Below the pieces are notes generated by a model. The model saw nothing but the letters and a program-made list of their open reading frames with translations, was not told the origin of the DNA and did not search any database. Source: Bacillota bacterium (GTDB lineage: Bacteria > Bacillota > Clostridia > UBA1381). From it: a DNA stretch of 64,000 bases. Below are positions 1 through 9,618 of the stretch, piece by piece (position 1 is the first letter of the stretch; each line of letters starts with the position of its first letter). The stretch is from the NCBI GenBank assembly GCA_024685565.1, contig JAIKVQ010000182.1, positions 75,672 to 139,671 on the forward strand, written 5' to 3'. The translations under genes were made by a program, and so were the position numbers.

Positions 1-2
1 AG

Positions 3-101
3 GTGATTGCCGAAGTGTATAACGAAATAAACGGCATTGATTTTGAGGCGTTTGACCGCCTGATGTTTGAAGGCAAAGGTCACGGACTGTTTGAAGATTA
101 A
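3..101 (+). CDS. 3' end of a truncated CDS, unknown function (…VYNEINGIDFEAFDRLMFEGKGHGLFED*)
   Basis: Open frame from window edge to TAA at 99-101, followed by a GAGCC-GCAA-GGCTC hairpin. Confidence 0.5.
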   Translation: MIAEVYNEINGIDFEAFDRLMFEGKGHGLFED

Positions 102-180
102 AAACACTATTTCGGAACGAGCCGCAAGGCTCTGTTCCTCGTAGTAATATACACAATTTACGCCCTCTATCTTTGTGTAA

Positions 181-230
181 TATATATCGCTGAAATGACT
201 TGATATATATGCGATTAAGAGGTAATATGT
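181..230 (+). promoter_or_regulatory. Repeated promoter/operator, copy A
   Basis: TTGATA (200-205), 17 bp, TAATAT (223-228); dyad TATATATC-N13-GATATATA overlaps the -35. Confidence 0.7.
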
Positions 231-273
231 GACTACCGAAAGGGACAAAAACACAATTTTGGAGGAAACGAAA

Positions 274-540
274 ATGACAAACTTTACAACGATTGAAAAC
301 CTTGACATGGGATTGAGACCTGCTTACGATGCACTCATCCGCTACAAGCACCACGTTTGCGTGGCAAGGCAAAACTACAAATGCGAATACGAAGCCGAGA
401 TTTACGAGTTTGTTGACGAGCCTGAAACTGACGGCTTCTCGGAAATCGAATGCCGCCTCGCCTTGATTGAAAAGGCAGACACGAAGTTTTCGGACAGCGG
501 CTCGGCAATCAAATGGTGCTTCGATAAGCTCGACAAATAA
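274..540 (+). CDS. Small hypothetical phage protein (88 aa)
   Basis: ORF with RBS ggagg upstream of ATG 274; cassette 1. Confidence 0.65.
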   Translation: MTNFTTIENLDMGLRPAYDALIRYKHHVCVARQNYKCEYEAEIYEFVDEPETDGFSEIECRLALIEKADTKFSDSGSAIKWCFDKLDK

Positions 541-560
541 GCCACACCCCACGCCCTGCA

Positions 561-585
561 AAGAGCCGCAAGAGGCTCTTTTGCT
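561..585 (+). terminator. Hairpin AGAGCC-GCAAGA-GGCTCT followed by TTTT
   Basis: Stem-loop plus T-run directly after the 274-540 ORF. Confidence 0.5.
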
Positions 586-626
586 TGTTGTAATATACAC
601 AATAAACCCTCCGAATGTTTGTGTAA

Positions 627-676
627 TATATAGTGCTGAAATGACTTGATATATATACGTTTTAGAGGTAATATGT
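627..676 (+). promoter_or_regulatory. Repeated promoter/operator, copy B
   Basis: TTGATA (646-651), 17 bp, TAATAT (669-674). Confidence 0.7.
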
Positions 677-705
677 ACTCAACAAAAGACAAGGAGGGCA
701 AAACG

Positions 706-894
706 ATGCCGAAACTTTACAAATTTTACGAACTCATAAACAGGAACGCACTGGTAACCTTAACCGAACACACCCTTACAAAAACCTACTTTGAAGGAAG
801 CGTTAAGGACATCCCCGACAGCTACGATGATTGGAACGTCACAGACTTCTGCGTTTCAAACAGCGGCGATTTTCTTTTCAAGATTGCGAAATAA
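706..894 (+). CDS. Small hypothetical protein (62 aa)
   Basis: RBS aaggagg then ATG 706. Confidence 0.6.
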   Translation: MPKLYKFYELINRNALVTLTEHTLTKTYFEGSVKDIPDSYDDWNVTDFCVSNSGDFLFKIAK

Positions 895-907
895 GGAGGA
901 TACGAGA

Positions 908-1114
908 ATGTGTGATTTAACAAAGATTTCCGAAAGGACAAACAAACTTTACAACGAGCTTGCAAGGAAGGTTTACGGAACGGACGATGAATACCGCTAT
1001 ATGCTTGGGGTGAACGGGATTAACGAGGTCTGCTTCACAGACTGGCGCACCCACACCGAAATCAAAGGCAACAGGGCTATTCAGAAAGCAATCAAGGAAA
1101 TCCTCGCAAAATAA
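908..1114 (+). CDS. Small hypothetical protein (68 aa)
   Basis: RBS aaggagg, ATG 908. Confidence 0.6.
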   Translation: MCDLTKISERTNKLYNELARKVYGTDDEYRYMLGVNGINEVCFTDWRTHTEIKGNRAIQKAIKEILAK

Positions 1115-1135
1115 GGAAACCCGAACACAACGGGA

Positions 1136-1192
1136 CGAGCCGCAAGGCTCTGTTCCTCTTTTACAGGCAAGACCGAAAGGTCTGTTTTTTAT
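1136..1192 (+). terminator. Double-hairpin terminator (GAGCC-GCAA-GGCTC, then AGACC-GAAA-GGTCT-GTTTTTT)
   Basis: Two tetraloop stems and a T-run; near-identical copy at 1773-1829. Confidence 0.7.
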
Positions 1193-1252
1193 GCCTTTCA
1201 ACGCCTGTAAAACGCTGTAATATACACAATAAAACCCCTGTATGTTTGTGCA

Positions 1253-1303
1253 GTATATATCGCTGAAATGACTTGATATATGTGCGTTTTAGAGGTAATA
1301 TGT
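1253..1303 (+). promoter_or_regulatory. Repeated promoter/operator, copy C
   Basis: TTGATA (1273-1278), 17 bp, TAATAT (1296-1301). Confidence 0.7.
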
Positions 1304-1335
1304 ACTCAACAAAAAACGAAAGGGGCAAAAAAGCC

Positions 1336-1515
1336 ATGACAAAGAAAGAATTAGAAAAACTCGTAAAAATCGTAAACCAGAACGTTGTAACGATGGAAAA
1401 CAGAACAGACCTTGAAAGGCACTACAGCGATGAAGAAGACTTCTTCGACATTGCGGTTTGGGAACTCAAAACGGTGCTTACCGCCGCATACGAACTCGGA
1501 AGAAAGAGCAAATAA
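1336..1515 (+). CDS. Small hypothetical protein (59 aa)
   Basis: ORF with RBS-like aaagggg upstream of ATG 1336. Confidence 0.6.
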   Translation: MTKKELEKLVKIVNQNVVTMENRTDLERHYSDEEDFFDIAVWELKTVLTAAYELGRKSK

Positions 1516-1533
1516 GAAGGGAGCAACAAAACC

Positions 1534-1749
1534 ATGAAGAAAATCACAGTTAACGAAGAAGCAATCAGAAGGCTACAAAAAGATGGTGAATACCGCTTCC
1601 CTGGACTGACAAGAGAACAATCAAAGAAAGCGGCTACCGACCTTGCAAAAGCAACCATGAACGAGGACAGAAAAAACGGAATCGACAGCAACTTCGGAAT
1701 CGCAAGAGATGCCTTCGGTTACTACTATGCGGCGCAGATTAACGCCTGA
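1534..1749 (+). CDS. Small hypothetical protein (71 aa)
   Basis: ORF with RBS-like gaaggga upstream of ATG. Confidence 0.6.
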   Translation: MKKITVNEEAIRRLQKDGEYRFPGLTREQSKKAATDLAKATMNEDRKNGIDSNFGIARDAFGYYYAAQINA

Positions 1750-1772
1750 AAACTAAAATCGAAAACAACAGG

Positions 1773-1829
1773 ACGAGCCGAGAGGCTCTGTTCCTCTTAT
1801 ATACACAAGACCGAAAGGTCTATTTTTTA
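1773..1829 (+). terminator. Double-hairpin terminator, second copy
   Basis: GAGCC-GAGA-GGCTC and AGACC-GAAA-GGTCT-ATTTTTT. Confidence 0.7.
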
Positions 1830-1851
1830 TGCCCACATTCGGAGGTGAGAA

Positions 1852-3453
1852 ATGAGAAAATTGAAAGGCTACAAGCCTACGCAGTTTATGGCTGAAGGCT
1901 CTGTGTATGATAAAACGGCGGCAGATTACGCCGTAGGCTTTATTGAATGCCTGTGCCATACCAAAGGAACATGGGCAGGAAAACCGTTTGAACTGATTGA
2001 TTGGCAGGAGCAAATCATACGGGACATTTTCGGTACGCTGAAACCTAACGGCTATCGTCAATTCAACACGGCATACATCGAAATACCAAAGAAAATGGGA
2101 AAGAGCGAGCTTGCGGCGGCAGTCGCTCTTTTATTGTGCTGTGGTGACGGTGAGGAACGTGCCGAGGTGTACGGATGTGCCGCAGACCGACAGCAAGCCT
2201 CAATAGTTTTTGAGGTGGCGGCGGACATGGTCAAAATGTGTCCTGCCCTTGCAAAGCGTGTAAAAATCCTTGCTTCACAAAAGCGGCTTGTTTTCCTGCC
2301 GACCAACAGCTTCTATCAGGTACTGTCAGCTGAAGCGTACTCGAAACACGGCTTTAATATACACGGCGTGGTATTCGATGAGCTTCACACGCAACCGAAC
2401 AGGAAGCTCTTTGATGTCATGACGAAGGGGTCGGGCGATGCGAGAATGCAACCCTTGTACTTCCTCATCACAACCGCAGGAACGGACACCCATTCCATCT
2501 GCTACGAAACACACCAAAAGGCAGTCGATATTCTTGAAGGCAGAAAAATCGACCCGACATTTTATCCCGTCATTTACGGCGCAGACGAAAACGATGACTG
2601 GACAGACCCGAAGGTGTGGAAAAAAGCAAACCCGTCCCTCGGCATAACGGTCGGCATTGATAAAGTCGAAGCCGCCTGTGAATCGGCAAAGCAAAACCCT
2701 GCGGAGGAAAACTCGTTCAGACAGCTTCGTTTGAATCAATGGGTAAAGCAAGCGGTCAGGTGGATGCCGATGGAAAAATGGGACAATTGCGCCTTTGCAA
2801 CCGATGAGGATGAACTGTATGGTCGTGTCTGCTACGGGGGACTTGACCTTTCCTCCACTACGGATATAACGGCGTTTGTACTTGTCTTTCCTCCGACAGA
2901 TGAGGATGACAAATACACCGTGCTTCCGTATTTTTGGATACCCGAAGACAACATTGACCTGCGAGTGCGGCGTGACCATGTCCCATATGATTTATGGGAA
3001 AGGCAGGGATATCTGCAAACCACCGAGGGAAATGTCGTGCATTACGGCTTTATAGAAAAGTTTATAGAATCGCTCGGTGAGAAATTCAACATCCGAGAAA
3101 TCGCCTTTGACCGTTGGGGTGCTGTGCAGATGGTGCAAAACCTCGAAGGTATGGGGTTCACGGTCGTGCCTTTCGGACAGGGATTTAAGGATATGTCCCC
3201 ACCGACAAAGGAACTCATGAAACTCGTGCTTGAGGAAAAGCTCGCACACGGCGGTCACCCAGTCCTGCGATGGATGATGGATAACATTTATGTCCGCACC
3301 GACCCTGCAGGAAACATAAAACCCGATAAGGAAAAATCGACAGAAAAAATTGACGGTGCTGTTGCTACGGTCATGGCTCTCGACCGAGCAATCAGGTGCG
3401 GCAACGACACAAGCGAGAGCGTATACGATGAACGAGGCATTCTGTTTATTTAA
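1852..3453 (+). CDS. Phage terminase large subunit
   Basis: 533 aa; EIPKKMGKSELAAAVALLL ATPase motif and VVFDELHTQ Walker B-like; first gene of the packaging/capsid order. Confidence 0.93.
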   Translation: MRKLKGYKPTQFMAEGSVYDKTAADYAVGFIECLCHTKGTWAGKPFELIDWQEQIIRDIFGTLKPNGYRQFNTAYIEIPKKMGKSELAAAVALLLCCGDGEERAEVYGCAADRQQASIVFEVAADMVKMCPALAKRVKILASQKRLVFLPTNSFYQVLSAEAYSKHGFNIHGVVFDELHTQPNRKLFDVMTKGSGDARMQPLYFLITTAGTDTHSICYETHQKAVDILEGRKIDPTFYPVIYGADENDDWTDPKVWKKANPSLGITVGIDKVEAACESAKQNPAEENSFRQLRLNQWVKQAVRWMPMEKWDNCAFATDEDELYGRVCYGGLDLSSTTDITAFVLVFPPTDEDDKYTVLPYFWIPEDNIDLRVRRDHVPYDLWERQGYLQTTEGNVVHYGFIEKFIESLGEKFNIREIAFDRWGAVQMVQNLEGMGFTVVPFGQGFKDMSPPTKELMKLVLEEKLAHGGHPVLRWMMDNIYVRTDPAGNIKPDKEKSTEKIDGAVATVMALDRAIRCGNDTSESVYDERGILFI

Positions 3454-3467
3454 AAGGAGGACGAAAC

Positions 3468-4823
3468 ATGGGAATTTTTACAGGACTTTTCAGGTCGAGG
3501 GATAAGCCGAAAGACAGGACGGTCGGGTCAAGCTACAGTTTTTTCTTTGGCGGCACGACATCGGGCAAATCGGTAAACGAGATGTCCGCTATGCAAATGA
3601 CAGCAGTGTATTCCTGCGTGAGGATACTTGCCGAAGCTGTCGCAGGGCTTCCGCTTCATCTTTACAAATACCAAGAAAACGGGAGCAAGGAAAAAGCAAT
3701 CGACCATCCGCTATATAGACTTTTACATGATGAGCCGAATCCCGAAATGTCGAGCTTCGTATTCCGTGAAACGCTTATGACCCACCTTTTACTATGGGGC
3801 AATGCCTATGCACAGATTATCCGAAACGGCAAAGGCGAAGTAATCGGGTTGTATCCGTTGATGCCCAACCGAATGTCGGTTGACCGAGACATGGACGGTA
3901 AGCTGTGGTACACCTACACCCGTTCTTCTGACGAAGCACAGACAATGAAAGGTACGACCGTCAAACTCTATCCATACGATGTGCTTCATGTCCCTGGGCT
4001 TGGCTTTGACGGACTTGTCGGTTATTCCCCGATAGCAATGGCAAAGAACGCTATCGGCATGGGTATTGCCTGCGAGGAGTATGGAGCGAGGTTTTTCGCA
4101 AACGGGGCGGCTCCAAGCGGTGTTTTGGAACACCCAGGGACTATTAAAGACCCCGTAAAAATACGGGATAGTTGGAACGCCACCTTCAAAGGCAGTGGCA
4201 ATGCTCATAAGGTCGCTGTCCTCGAAGAAGGCATGAAATATACACAAATAGGAATATCCCCTGAACAAGCGCAGTTTCTTGAGACGAGGAAATTCCAAAT
4301 CAACGAGATAGCTCGTATTTTCAGAGTGCCGCCGCACATGGTCGGTGACCTTGAAAAGTCGAGCTTTTCTAATATTGAACAGCAGTCATTGGAGTTTGTA
4401 AAATACACGCTTGAGCCGTGGATTGTCAGATGGGAGCAATCGCTTATGCGTGTGCTTCTCTCGCCTGACGAAAAGCGTGATTACTTTTTCAAATTCAACT
4501 TGGAAGGACTGCTCCGTGGTGACTACCAAAGCAGGATGCAAGGTTATTCAATAGCCCGTCAAAATGGGTGGATGTCGGCAAACGATATCCGTGAGCTTGA
4601 AAACCTCGACCTTATACCTGCGGAATATGGTGGTGACCTTTATTTGATTAACGGGAATATGCTACCGCTTAATCGAGCAGGTGCATTTGCCGATAATGAT
4701 AAAAACGAAACCCGAAAGGAGGAAAATCACGATGAAAACACCCAAGACGAGACGGTTTTGGAACTGGACAAAAAACGAGGAAACACAGGAAAGAACGCTC
4801 CACTTAAGCGGAACAATCGCTGA
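3468..4823 (+). CDS. HK97-family portal protein
   Basis: TAVYSCVRILAEAVAGLPLHLYK, RIFRVPPHMVGDLEKSSFSNIEQQSLEFVKYTLEPW. Confidence 0.94.
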   Translation: MGIFTGLFRSRDKPKDRTVGSSYSFFFGGTTSGKSVNEMSAMQMTAVYSCVRILAEAVAGLPLHLYKYQENGSKEKAIDHPLYRLLHDEPNPEMSSFVFRETLMTHLLLWGNAYAQIIRNGKGEVIGLYPLMPNRMSVDRDMDGKLWYTYTRSSDEAQTMKGTTVKLYPYDVLHVPGLGFDGLVGYSPIAMAKNAIGMGIACEEYGARFFANGAAPSGVLEHPGTIKDPVKIRDSWNATFKGSGNAHKVAVLEEGMKYTQIGISPEQAQFLETRKFQINEIARIFRVPPHMVGDLEKSSFSNIEQQSLEFVKYTLEPWIVRWEQSLMRVLLSPDEKRDYFFKFNLEGLLRGDYQSRMQGYSIARQNGWMSANDIRELENLDLIPAEYGGDLYLINGNMLPLNRAGAFADNDKNETRKEENHDENTQDETVLELDKKRGNTGKNAPLKRNNR

Positions 4824-5526
4824 AGAGAGTTGGTTTGATGACGATGTCACCCCGAAAGCCTTTGAAAGCGAACTGAAAGCCGAGGACGGCGATGTCGTTG
4901 TTTGGATTAACTCGCCAGGCGGTGATTGCTTTGCGGCAAGTCAGATTTACAATATGCTGAAGGAATACAACGGAAAAGTGACGGTGAAAATTGACGGCAT
5001 CGCCGCTTCTGCCGCTTCGGTCATTGCTATGGCAGGTGACAGTGTATATGTATCGCCCGTGTCGATGATTATGATTCATAACCCGTTGACCGCCGCATTC
5101 GGTAACGCCGATGATATGCAAAAAGCGATTGAAATGCTTGATAGCGTTAAAGACAGCATCGTTAACGCCTACGAGCTTAAAACAGGTCTTTCACGCTCGA
5201 AAATCTCGCACCTTATGGACAACGAGACATGGATGGATGCATACAAGGCTGTGGAGCTTGGCTTTGCCGATGAGGTGCTGTATGCAAAGGGTGAAGAAAA
5301 AGACGAGGAAGACGAGGACGAGGACGGTCAGGAGCCTACCCGTAAGCCTCCCGAAAACTCTATGCTGTTTTCTCGCCGTGAGGTAAACACCAATATTGTA
5401 AACAAGGTTTCGGAGCATTTCAAGAATCAGGCTCCTGCGTCCGAGCCGAAAGAACAACCCACCACCAATGAACGCTCTGTTGATATGCTCATGGAGCGTC
5501 TAAATCTAATTAAAAAACATATTTAA
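4732..5526 (+). CDS. ClpP-like head maturation protease
   Basis: INSPGGDCFAASQIYNML, GIAASAASVIAMAGD; RBS aggagg before ATG 4732, overlapping the portal 3' end. Confidence 0.92.
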   Translation: MKTPKTRRFWNWTKNEETQERTLHLSGTIAEESWFDDDVTPKAFESELKAEDGDVVVWINSPGGDCFAASQIYNMLKEYNGKVTVKIDGIAASAASVIAMAGDSVYVSPVSMIMIHNPLTAAFGNADDMQKAIEMLDSVKDSIVNAYELKTGLSRSKISHLMDNETWMDAYKAVELGFADEVLYAKGEEKDEEDEDEDGQEPTRKPPENSMLFSRREVNTNIVNKVSEHFKNQAPASEPKEQPTTNERSVDMLMERLNLIKKHI

Positions 5527-5543
5527 CAGGAGGATTTTTTGTT

Positions 5544-6731
5544 ATGACTATTTTAGAATTGAGAGAGAAAAGAAACAAGACATGGGAAGCGGCGAAAGCT
5601 TTTCTTGACACACATCGTTCAGAAAAAGGCACTCTTTCTGCCGAGGACGATGCCACCTACACAAAAATGGAACAGGACATTGAGGACTACGGCAGAGAAA
5701 TTGCAAGGCTTGAAAGACAGGCGGCTCTTGATGCCGAGCTTGCAAAGCCTGTAGGTGAGCCGATTAAAAACACACCTTCAGGCGCAAAACCTGAAAAGAC
5801 AGGTCGTGCTTCGGACGAGTATAAAAAGCAGTTTTGGAATGTCCTCAAGAGCAAAAACCCCGTGCATGAAGTAGTAAACGCACTTCAAATCGGAACGGAC
5901 TCCGAGGGCGGTTATCTCGTGCCTGACGAATTCGAGCGCACCCTTGTACAGGGCTTGGAGGATGCAAACATCATCAGACAGCTTGCGAAGGTTATCAATA
6001 CTGACAGCGGCGAGCGCAAAATCCCCGTTGTGGCTTCTCATGGCAGTGCGGCTTGGATTGCGGAGGAATCGGCTCTCACCGAAAGCGATGATGTTTTCGG
6101 TCAGGTTACGCTCGGAGCGCATAAGCTCGGTACTCTGATTAAGGTGTCCAACGAACTCTTGAGCGACAGCGTATTCGACCTTGAAAGCTATATGGCGAGC
6201 GAATTCGCAAGACGAATCGGTAATGCGGAGGAAGACGCCTTTATCAACGGCAACGGCACGAACAAGCCTACAGGTATCATCACAAGCGCATCTGCAGGTG
6301 TTACAACGGCGGCGGCTTCGGCTATCACCCTTGATGAAATCATCGACCTTTATCATTCTCTTAAAACGCCGTACAGAAAGAACGCTTCCTTCATTATGAA
6401 CGATGCAACCATTAAGGTTATTCGTAAAATGAAGGACGAGAACGGTCAGTATTTGTGGCAACCGTCCGTCAGAGACGGTGAGCCTGACACGCTCCTCGGC
6501 AGACCGATTTATGCTTCTTCGTATATGCCCACTATCGCCGCATCCAATGTGCCGATTATTTTCGGTGACTATTCGTATTATTGGATTGCCGACCGTCAGG
6601 GCAGAGTGTTTAAGAGACTGAACGAACTTTATGCAGGAAACGACCAGACAGGCTTTCTCGCTACACAGCGTGTTGATGGCAAGCTCACTCTTGAAGAGGC
6701 GGTTAAGAAGCTCACAATGAAAGCATCTTAA
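5544..6731 (+). CDS. HK97-family major capsid protein with N-terminal delta/scaffold region
   Basis: GGYLVPDEFERTLVQGLEDANIIRQLAKV; coiled N-terminus. Confidence 0.94.
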   Translation: MTILELREKRNKTWEAAKAFLDTHRSEKGTLSAEDDATYTKMEQDIEDYGREIARLERQAALDAELAKPVGEPIKNTPSGAKPEKTGRASDEYKKQFWNVLKSKNPVHEVVNALQIGTDSEGGYLVPDEFERTLVQGLEDANIIRQLAKVINTDSGERKIPVVASHGSAAWIAEESALTESDDVFGQVTLGAHKLGTLIKVSNELLSDSVFDLESYMASEFARRIGNAEEDAFINGNGTNKPTGIITSASAGVTTAAASAITLDEIIDLYHSLKTPYRKNASFIMNDATIKVIRKMKDENGQYLWQPSVRDGEPDTLLGRPIYASSYMPTIAASNVPIIFGDYSYYWIADRQGRVFKRLNELYAGNDQTGFLATQRVDGKLTLEEAVKKLTMKAS

Positions 6732-6746
6732 TTGGGGGCGTGAATA

Positions 6747-6926
6747 ATGAAACTACGAATTACTAAAAGCTGTGCAGGTGACACTTTCAGTTTTATCGCA
6801 AATCAGACAGCCGAGGTTGAGGACAGCATCGGTGCTGATTTGGTTTCTGCAGGTTACGCCGAGGAAATCAAAGAAGCAAAACCTGCCGCTACAAAGGCAG
6901 GTGCGAAAAAGAATGCTGACGCTTGA
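6747..6926 (+). CDS. Small hypothetical protein (59 aa) between capsid and connector
   Basis: Read directly: MKLRITKSCAGDTFSFIANQTAEVEDSIGADLVSAGYAEEIKEAKPAATKAGAKKNADA*; below ORF track cutoff. Confidence 0.6.
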   Translation: MKLRITKSCAGDTFSFIANQTAEVEDSIGADLVSAGYAEEIKEAKPAATKAGAKKNADA

Positions 6927-7170
6927 TACAGTAAAGGAATTTCTGCGCATCGACCATGACAGTGAGGACGGGTATTTATCCGTCCTCATTCTTTTAGCAA
7001 AGGAACTATGCGAAAACTACCTGCGGCACGAACTTCCGACCGAAAAGGTCGAGGCAATCGAACAGGCACAGCTTCTCGTTGTAGCGCACTTTTTTGAAAA
7101 CAGAAACGGTGCGCCTGTTCCGTCTGCAATTTACAGGCTTTTGGATGCGCATAGGAACGAGGTGTTTTAA
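6913..7170 (+). CDS. Phage head-tail connector (gp6-like)
   Basis: MLTLDTVKEFLRIDHDSEDGYLSVLILLAKELCENYL. Confidence 0.85.
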   Translation: MLTLDTVKEFLRIDHDSEDGYLSVLILLAKELCENYLRHELPTEKVEAIEQAQLLVVAHFFENRNGAPVPSAIYRLLDAHRNEVF

Positions 7171-7661
7171 TGAATTTCTCTAAACTACGACACAGGATTA
7201 TTTTCCTGCGCCCAACGGACGAAACGGAAAACTCTATGGGTGAAACCGTGCCGAGGTACAAACCGTTCAAGCCTTATATTCCTCTTCCGCTTCAGGTTGA
7301 GGGTGGGCGTGTATATCTGTCGCATGATGAGGACGGTAATGCCGTGCTGATTGATGAGGACGGACAGACGATTGCGCATAAACTCGCACTTAAAGACTAC
7401 TCGGTGGCGGCTCTTGTCTCCCCGATGAGCGGTCGAGAGTATGAGGAAAGTCAGAAGCTCCGTGCCGAAACCACCTACAAAATTGCGACACGCTTCTTTC
7501 GTGGCATCAAACCCGAACATCGTATTCTATACGACAACCGTGAGTTTGACATCGTTTCCGTTCTTGACCTCGGCGGCAAACACGATGAGCTTCAAATCAT
7601 CGCCGCCGAACATGACAGCAAGACTGCACAGACCTTTGACAGCGGTGAGTATGATGGCTAA
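7170..7661 (+). CDS. Phage head-tail adaptor/head closure protein
   Basis: Synteny and sequence pattern MNFSKLRHRIIFLRPTDETENSMGETVPRYKP; partner of downstream gp10-like gene. Confidence 0.7.
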   Translation: MNFSKLRHRIIFLRPTDETENSMGETVPRYKPFKPYIPLPLQVEGGRVYLSHDEDGNAVLIDEDGQTIAHKLALKDYSVAALVSPMSGREYEESQKLRAETTYKIATRFFRGIKPEHRILYDNREFDIVSVLDLGGKHDELQIIAAEHDSKTAQTFDSGEYDG

Positions 7662-8121
7662 AAAAAGTGATACTTTTGGTTTTGAGGATTTAGAAAAGGC
7701 ATTCAAACGTATTGAAGGCAAGTACAAATCCAAAGGCGATGCATTTTTAATGAGTATGGCAAAGGTGGCGGCTACGAGGACGAAGTCGAAAACACCCCTG
7801 GGCAAGACAAAGAAGCTAAAGGGTACTTGGCGTACCAAAAAACCCAAGACCTACGGCAAAGCTCGTGTGGCTCGTATGCAGTCAGGCAATCGTTATGCCC
7901 ACCTTGTCGAGCGAGGTCACGAGGTCGTACACGGCGGCAGTACGAGAGCCTCAAATGGCAGAAAACTTAATGCTTTGGGGCGAAAGGTGCGTGGCGTTTC
8001 TGTGGGCGGTCGTACACAAGGGGCGCACATGATTTCCGAAGCCATGAACGATATTGAAGCGACCTTCGGAAAGTCGGCTGAAAAGCTCCTTGACGAACTC
8101 ACAAGAGAGGTGCAGTTATGA
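7651..8121 (+). CDS. HK97 gp10-like tail completion protein
   Basis: SRTPLGKTKKLKGTW-type motif, YAHLVERGHEVVHGG. Confidence 0.8.
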   Translation: MMAKKSDTFGFEDLEKAFKRIEGKYKSKGDAFLMSMAKVAATRTKSKTPLGKTKKLKGTWRTKKPKTYGKARVARMQSGNRYAHLVERGHEVVHGGSTRASNGRKLNALGRKVRGVSVGGRTQGAHMISEAMNDIEATFGKSAEKLLDELTREVQL

Positions 8122-8573
8122 TAACGATAAAAGACATTCAAACGGCTGTTGCAAAAAAGCTGAAGGATAACGGGTATACGGTTATTGCTTCCGAAGTCAA
8201 AGAGGGATTTCAAAAACCTGCTTGCTTCGTGGATGTCATGCCCGTTTCGGTCGAGCTTCAGAATGTTTATAGCGAGCTTGTAACCGACAGCATTGAAATC
8301 TCCTTCTTTCCTTCTGTCGAAACACGGGAGGAACTTGTAACAACCGCAGAGCATTTCAAACAAATATTTTTATACTCCACCATTGCCGTAAACGATAGGT
8401 TTTTATCGGTCAATGAAATCACCTTTGACTATGAGAAACCTGCGCTTGTGGCAACTTTTGATTTGGAGTATTTGCAGGAAACAGGCATAGACATCGAAAC
8501 TATGCCGAAAATGAAACATTTATCAGAAAGAGTGGTGACAGAGTCAAATGGGACTTCCGCAGATTATAATTGA
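8118..8573 (+). CDS. Phage tail terminator family protein
   Basis: MITIKDIQTAVAKKLKDNGYTVIASEVKEGFQKPACFVDV; position upstream of sheath. Confidence 0.75.
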   Translation: MITIKDIQTAVAKKLKDNGYTVIASEVKEGFQKPACFVDVMPVSVELQNVYSELVTDSIEISFFPSVETREELVTTAEHFKQIFLYSTIAVNDRFLSVNEITFDYEKPALVATFDLEYLQETGIDIETMPKMKHLSERVVTESNGTSADYN

Positions 8574-9603
8574 ATTTAAAAAACTCGCTGAAACCCTTAT
8601 CACAAGAAGTGAGCGAGGCATTGTCGCTATTATTGTAAGGGACAACAGCAATGTGAGAACAAGCTATTCCTACTCGAATGAAAGCGAAGTTATCAAAAGC
8701 CATTTTACGACAAATAATCTGTCGTACCTGCACTTGGCATTCCTCGGCTCGCCGTCAAAGGTGCTTGTAGAACGCATCGGGACGGAGGACACGCTTGATG
8801 CGGTTTTGGAACGGCTGAAAATCAAAAAATGGAACTATCTGACCATGCCCGATGCAACAAGCAATGAAGCTACGGCTTTGGCAGATTTCGTAATTGAACA
8901 GCGTGACACCTACCATAAAACATTTAAATTGGTAGCGGCAAACACGGCTTCCAACCACGAGGGCGTTATCAACTTCACGACCGCAGAAATCAAAGTGGAA
9001 TCCAAAACATACACCACAGCAGGTTTCTGTCCTCGAATCGCAGGTGTTCTTGCAGGTATGCCTGTTAACCGAAGTGCAACATACTATGCACTTCCCGAAG
9101 TGGACAGCATTGAGGAAAGTGCTTCACCCGATGCGGATATCGACAATGGTCAGCTTATCCTCATCAATGACGGCACAAAAATCAAAATTGCAAGGGGCGT
9201 TAATTCCCTTACGACCATTACCGATGCAAAGAGTGATGATTTCAAGAAAATCAAAATCATCGAGGCGGTTGACATGATAAGGGACGATATCCGCACAACC
9301 TTCGAGGACGATTTTGTCGGCAAAACCGAAAATTCCTACGATAACAAAATCGTATTCTTGGCGGCGGTAAACAAATACTTCCGTGACCTTGCATCCCAGG
9401 GCGTGTTATACGACCAGTTTGATAACAAGGCTGAAATCGATATTGAAGGCAATCGTGAATGGCTTTCCCTGCACAAAGATGTGTCCACATGGGACGATGA
9501 AAAAATCAAGACCGCAAACACGGGTACGAATGTATTTGTCAAAGCAAATATTCAAGTGCAGGATGCGATTGAGGACTTGAAATTTAATGTCTATATGGAG
9601 TAA
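8548..9603 (+). CDS. Phage tail sheath protein
   Basis: LPQIIIEFKKLAETLITRSERGIVAIIV; ARGVNSLTT; indicates a contractile tail. Confidence 0.92.
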   Translation: MGLPQIIIEFKKLAETLITRSERGIVAIIVRDNSNVRTSYSYSNESEVIKSHFTTNNLSYLHLAFLGSPSKVLVERIGTEDTLDAVLERLKIKKWNYLTMPDATSNEATALADFVIEQRDTYHKTFKLVAANTASNHEGVINFTTAEIKVESKTYTTAGFCPRIAGVLAGMPVNRSATYYALPEVDSIEESASPDADIDNGQLILINDGTKIKIARGVNSLTTITDAKSDDFKKIKIIEAVDMIRDDIRTTFEDDFVGKTENSYDNKIVFLAAVNKYFRDLASQGVLYDQFDNKAEIDIEGNREWLSLHKDVSTWDDEKIKTANTGTNVFVKANIQVQDAIEDLKFNVYME

Positions 9604-9618
9604 AGGAGGTAAACGGTA

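Noticed and set aside
467-649. ORF ending …VIYTINPPNVCVIYSAEMT, similar to frames in copies A and C
   Set aside because: The shared peptide comes from the repeated promoter/dyad DNA being open in one frame; it overlaps a better-supported ORF and terminator
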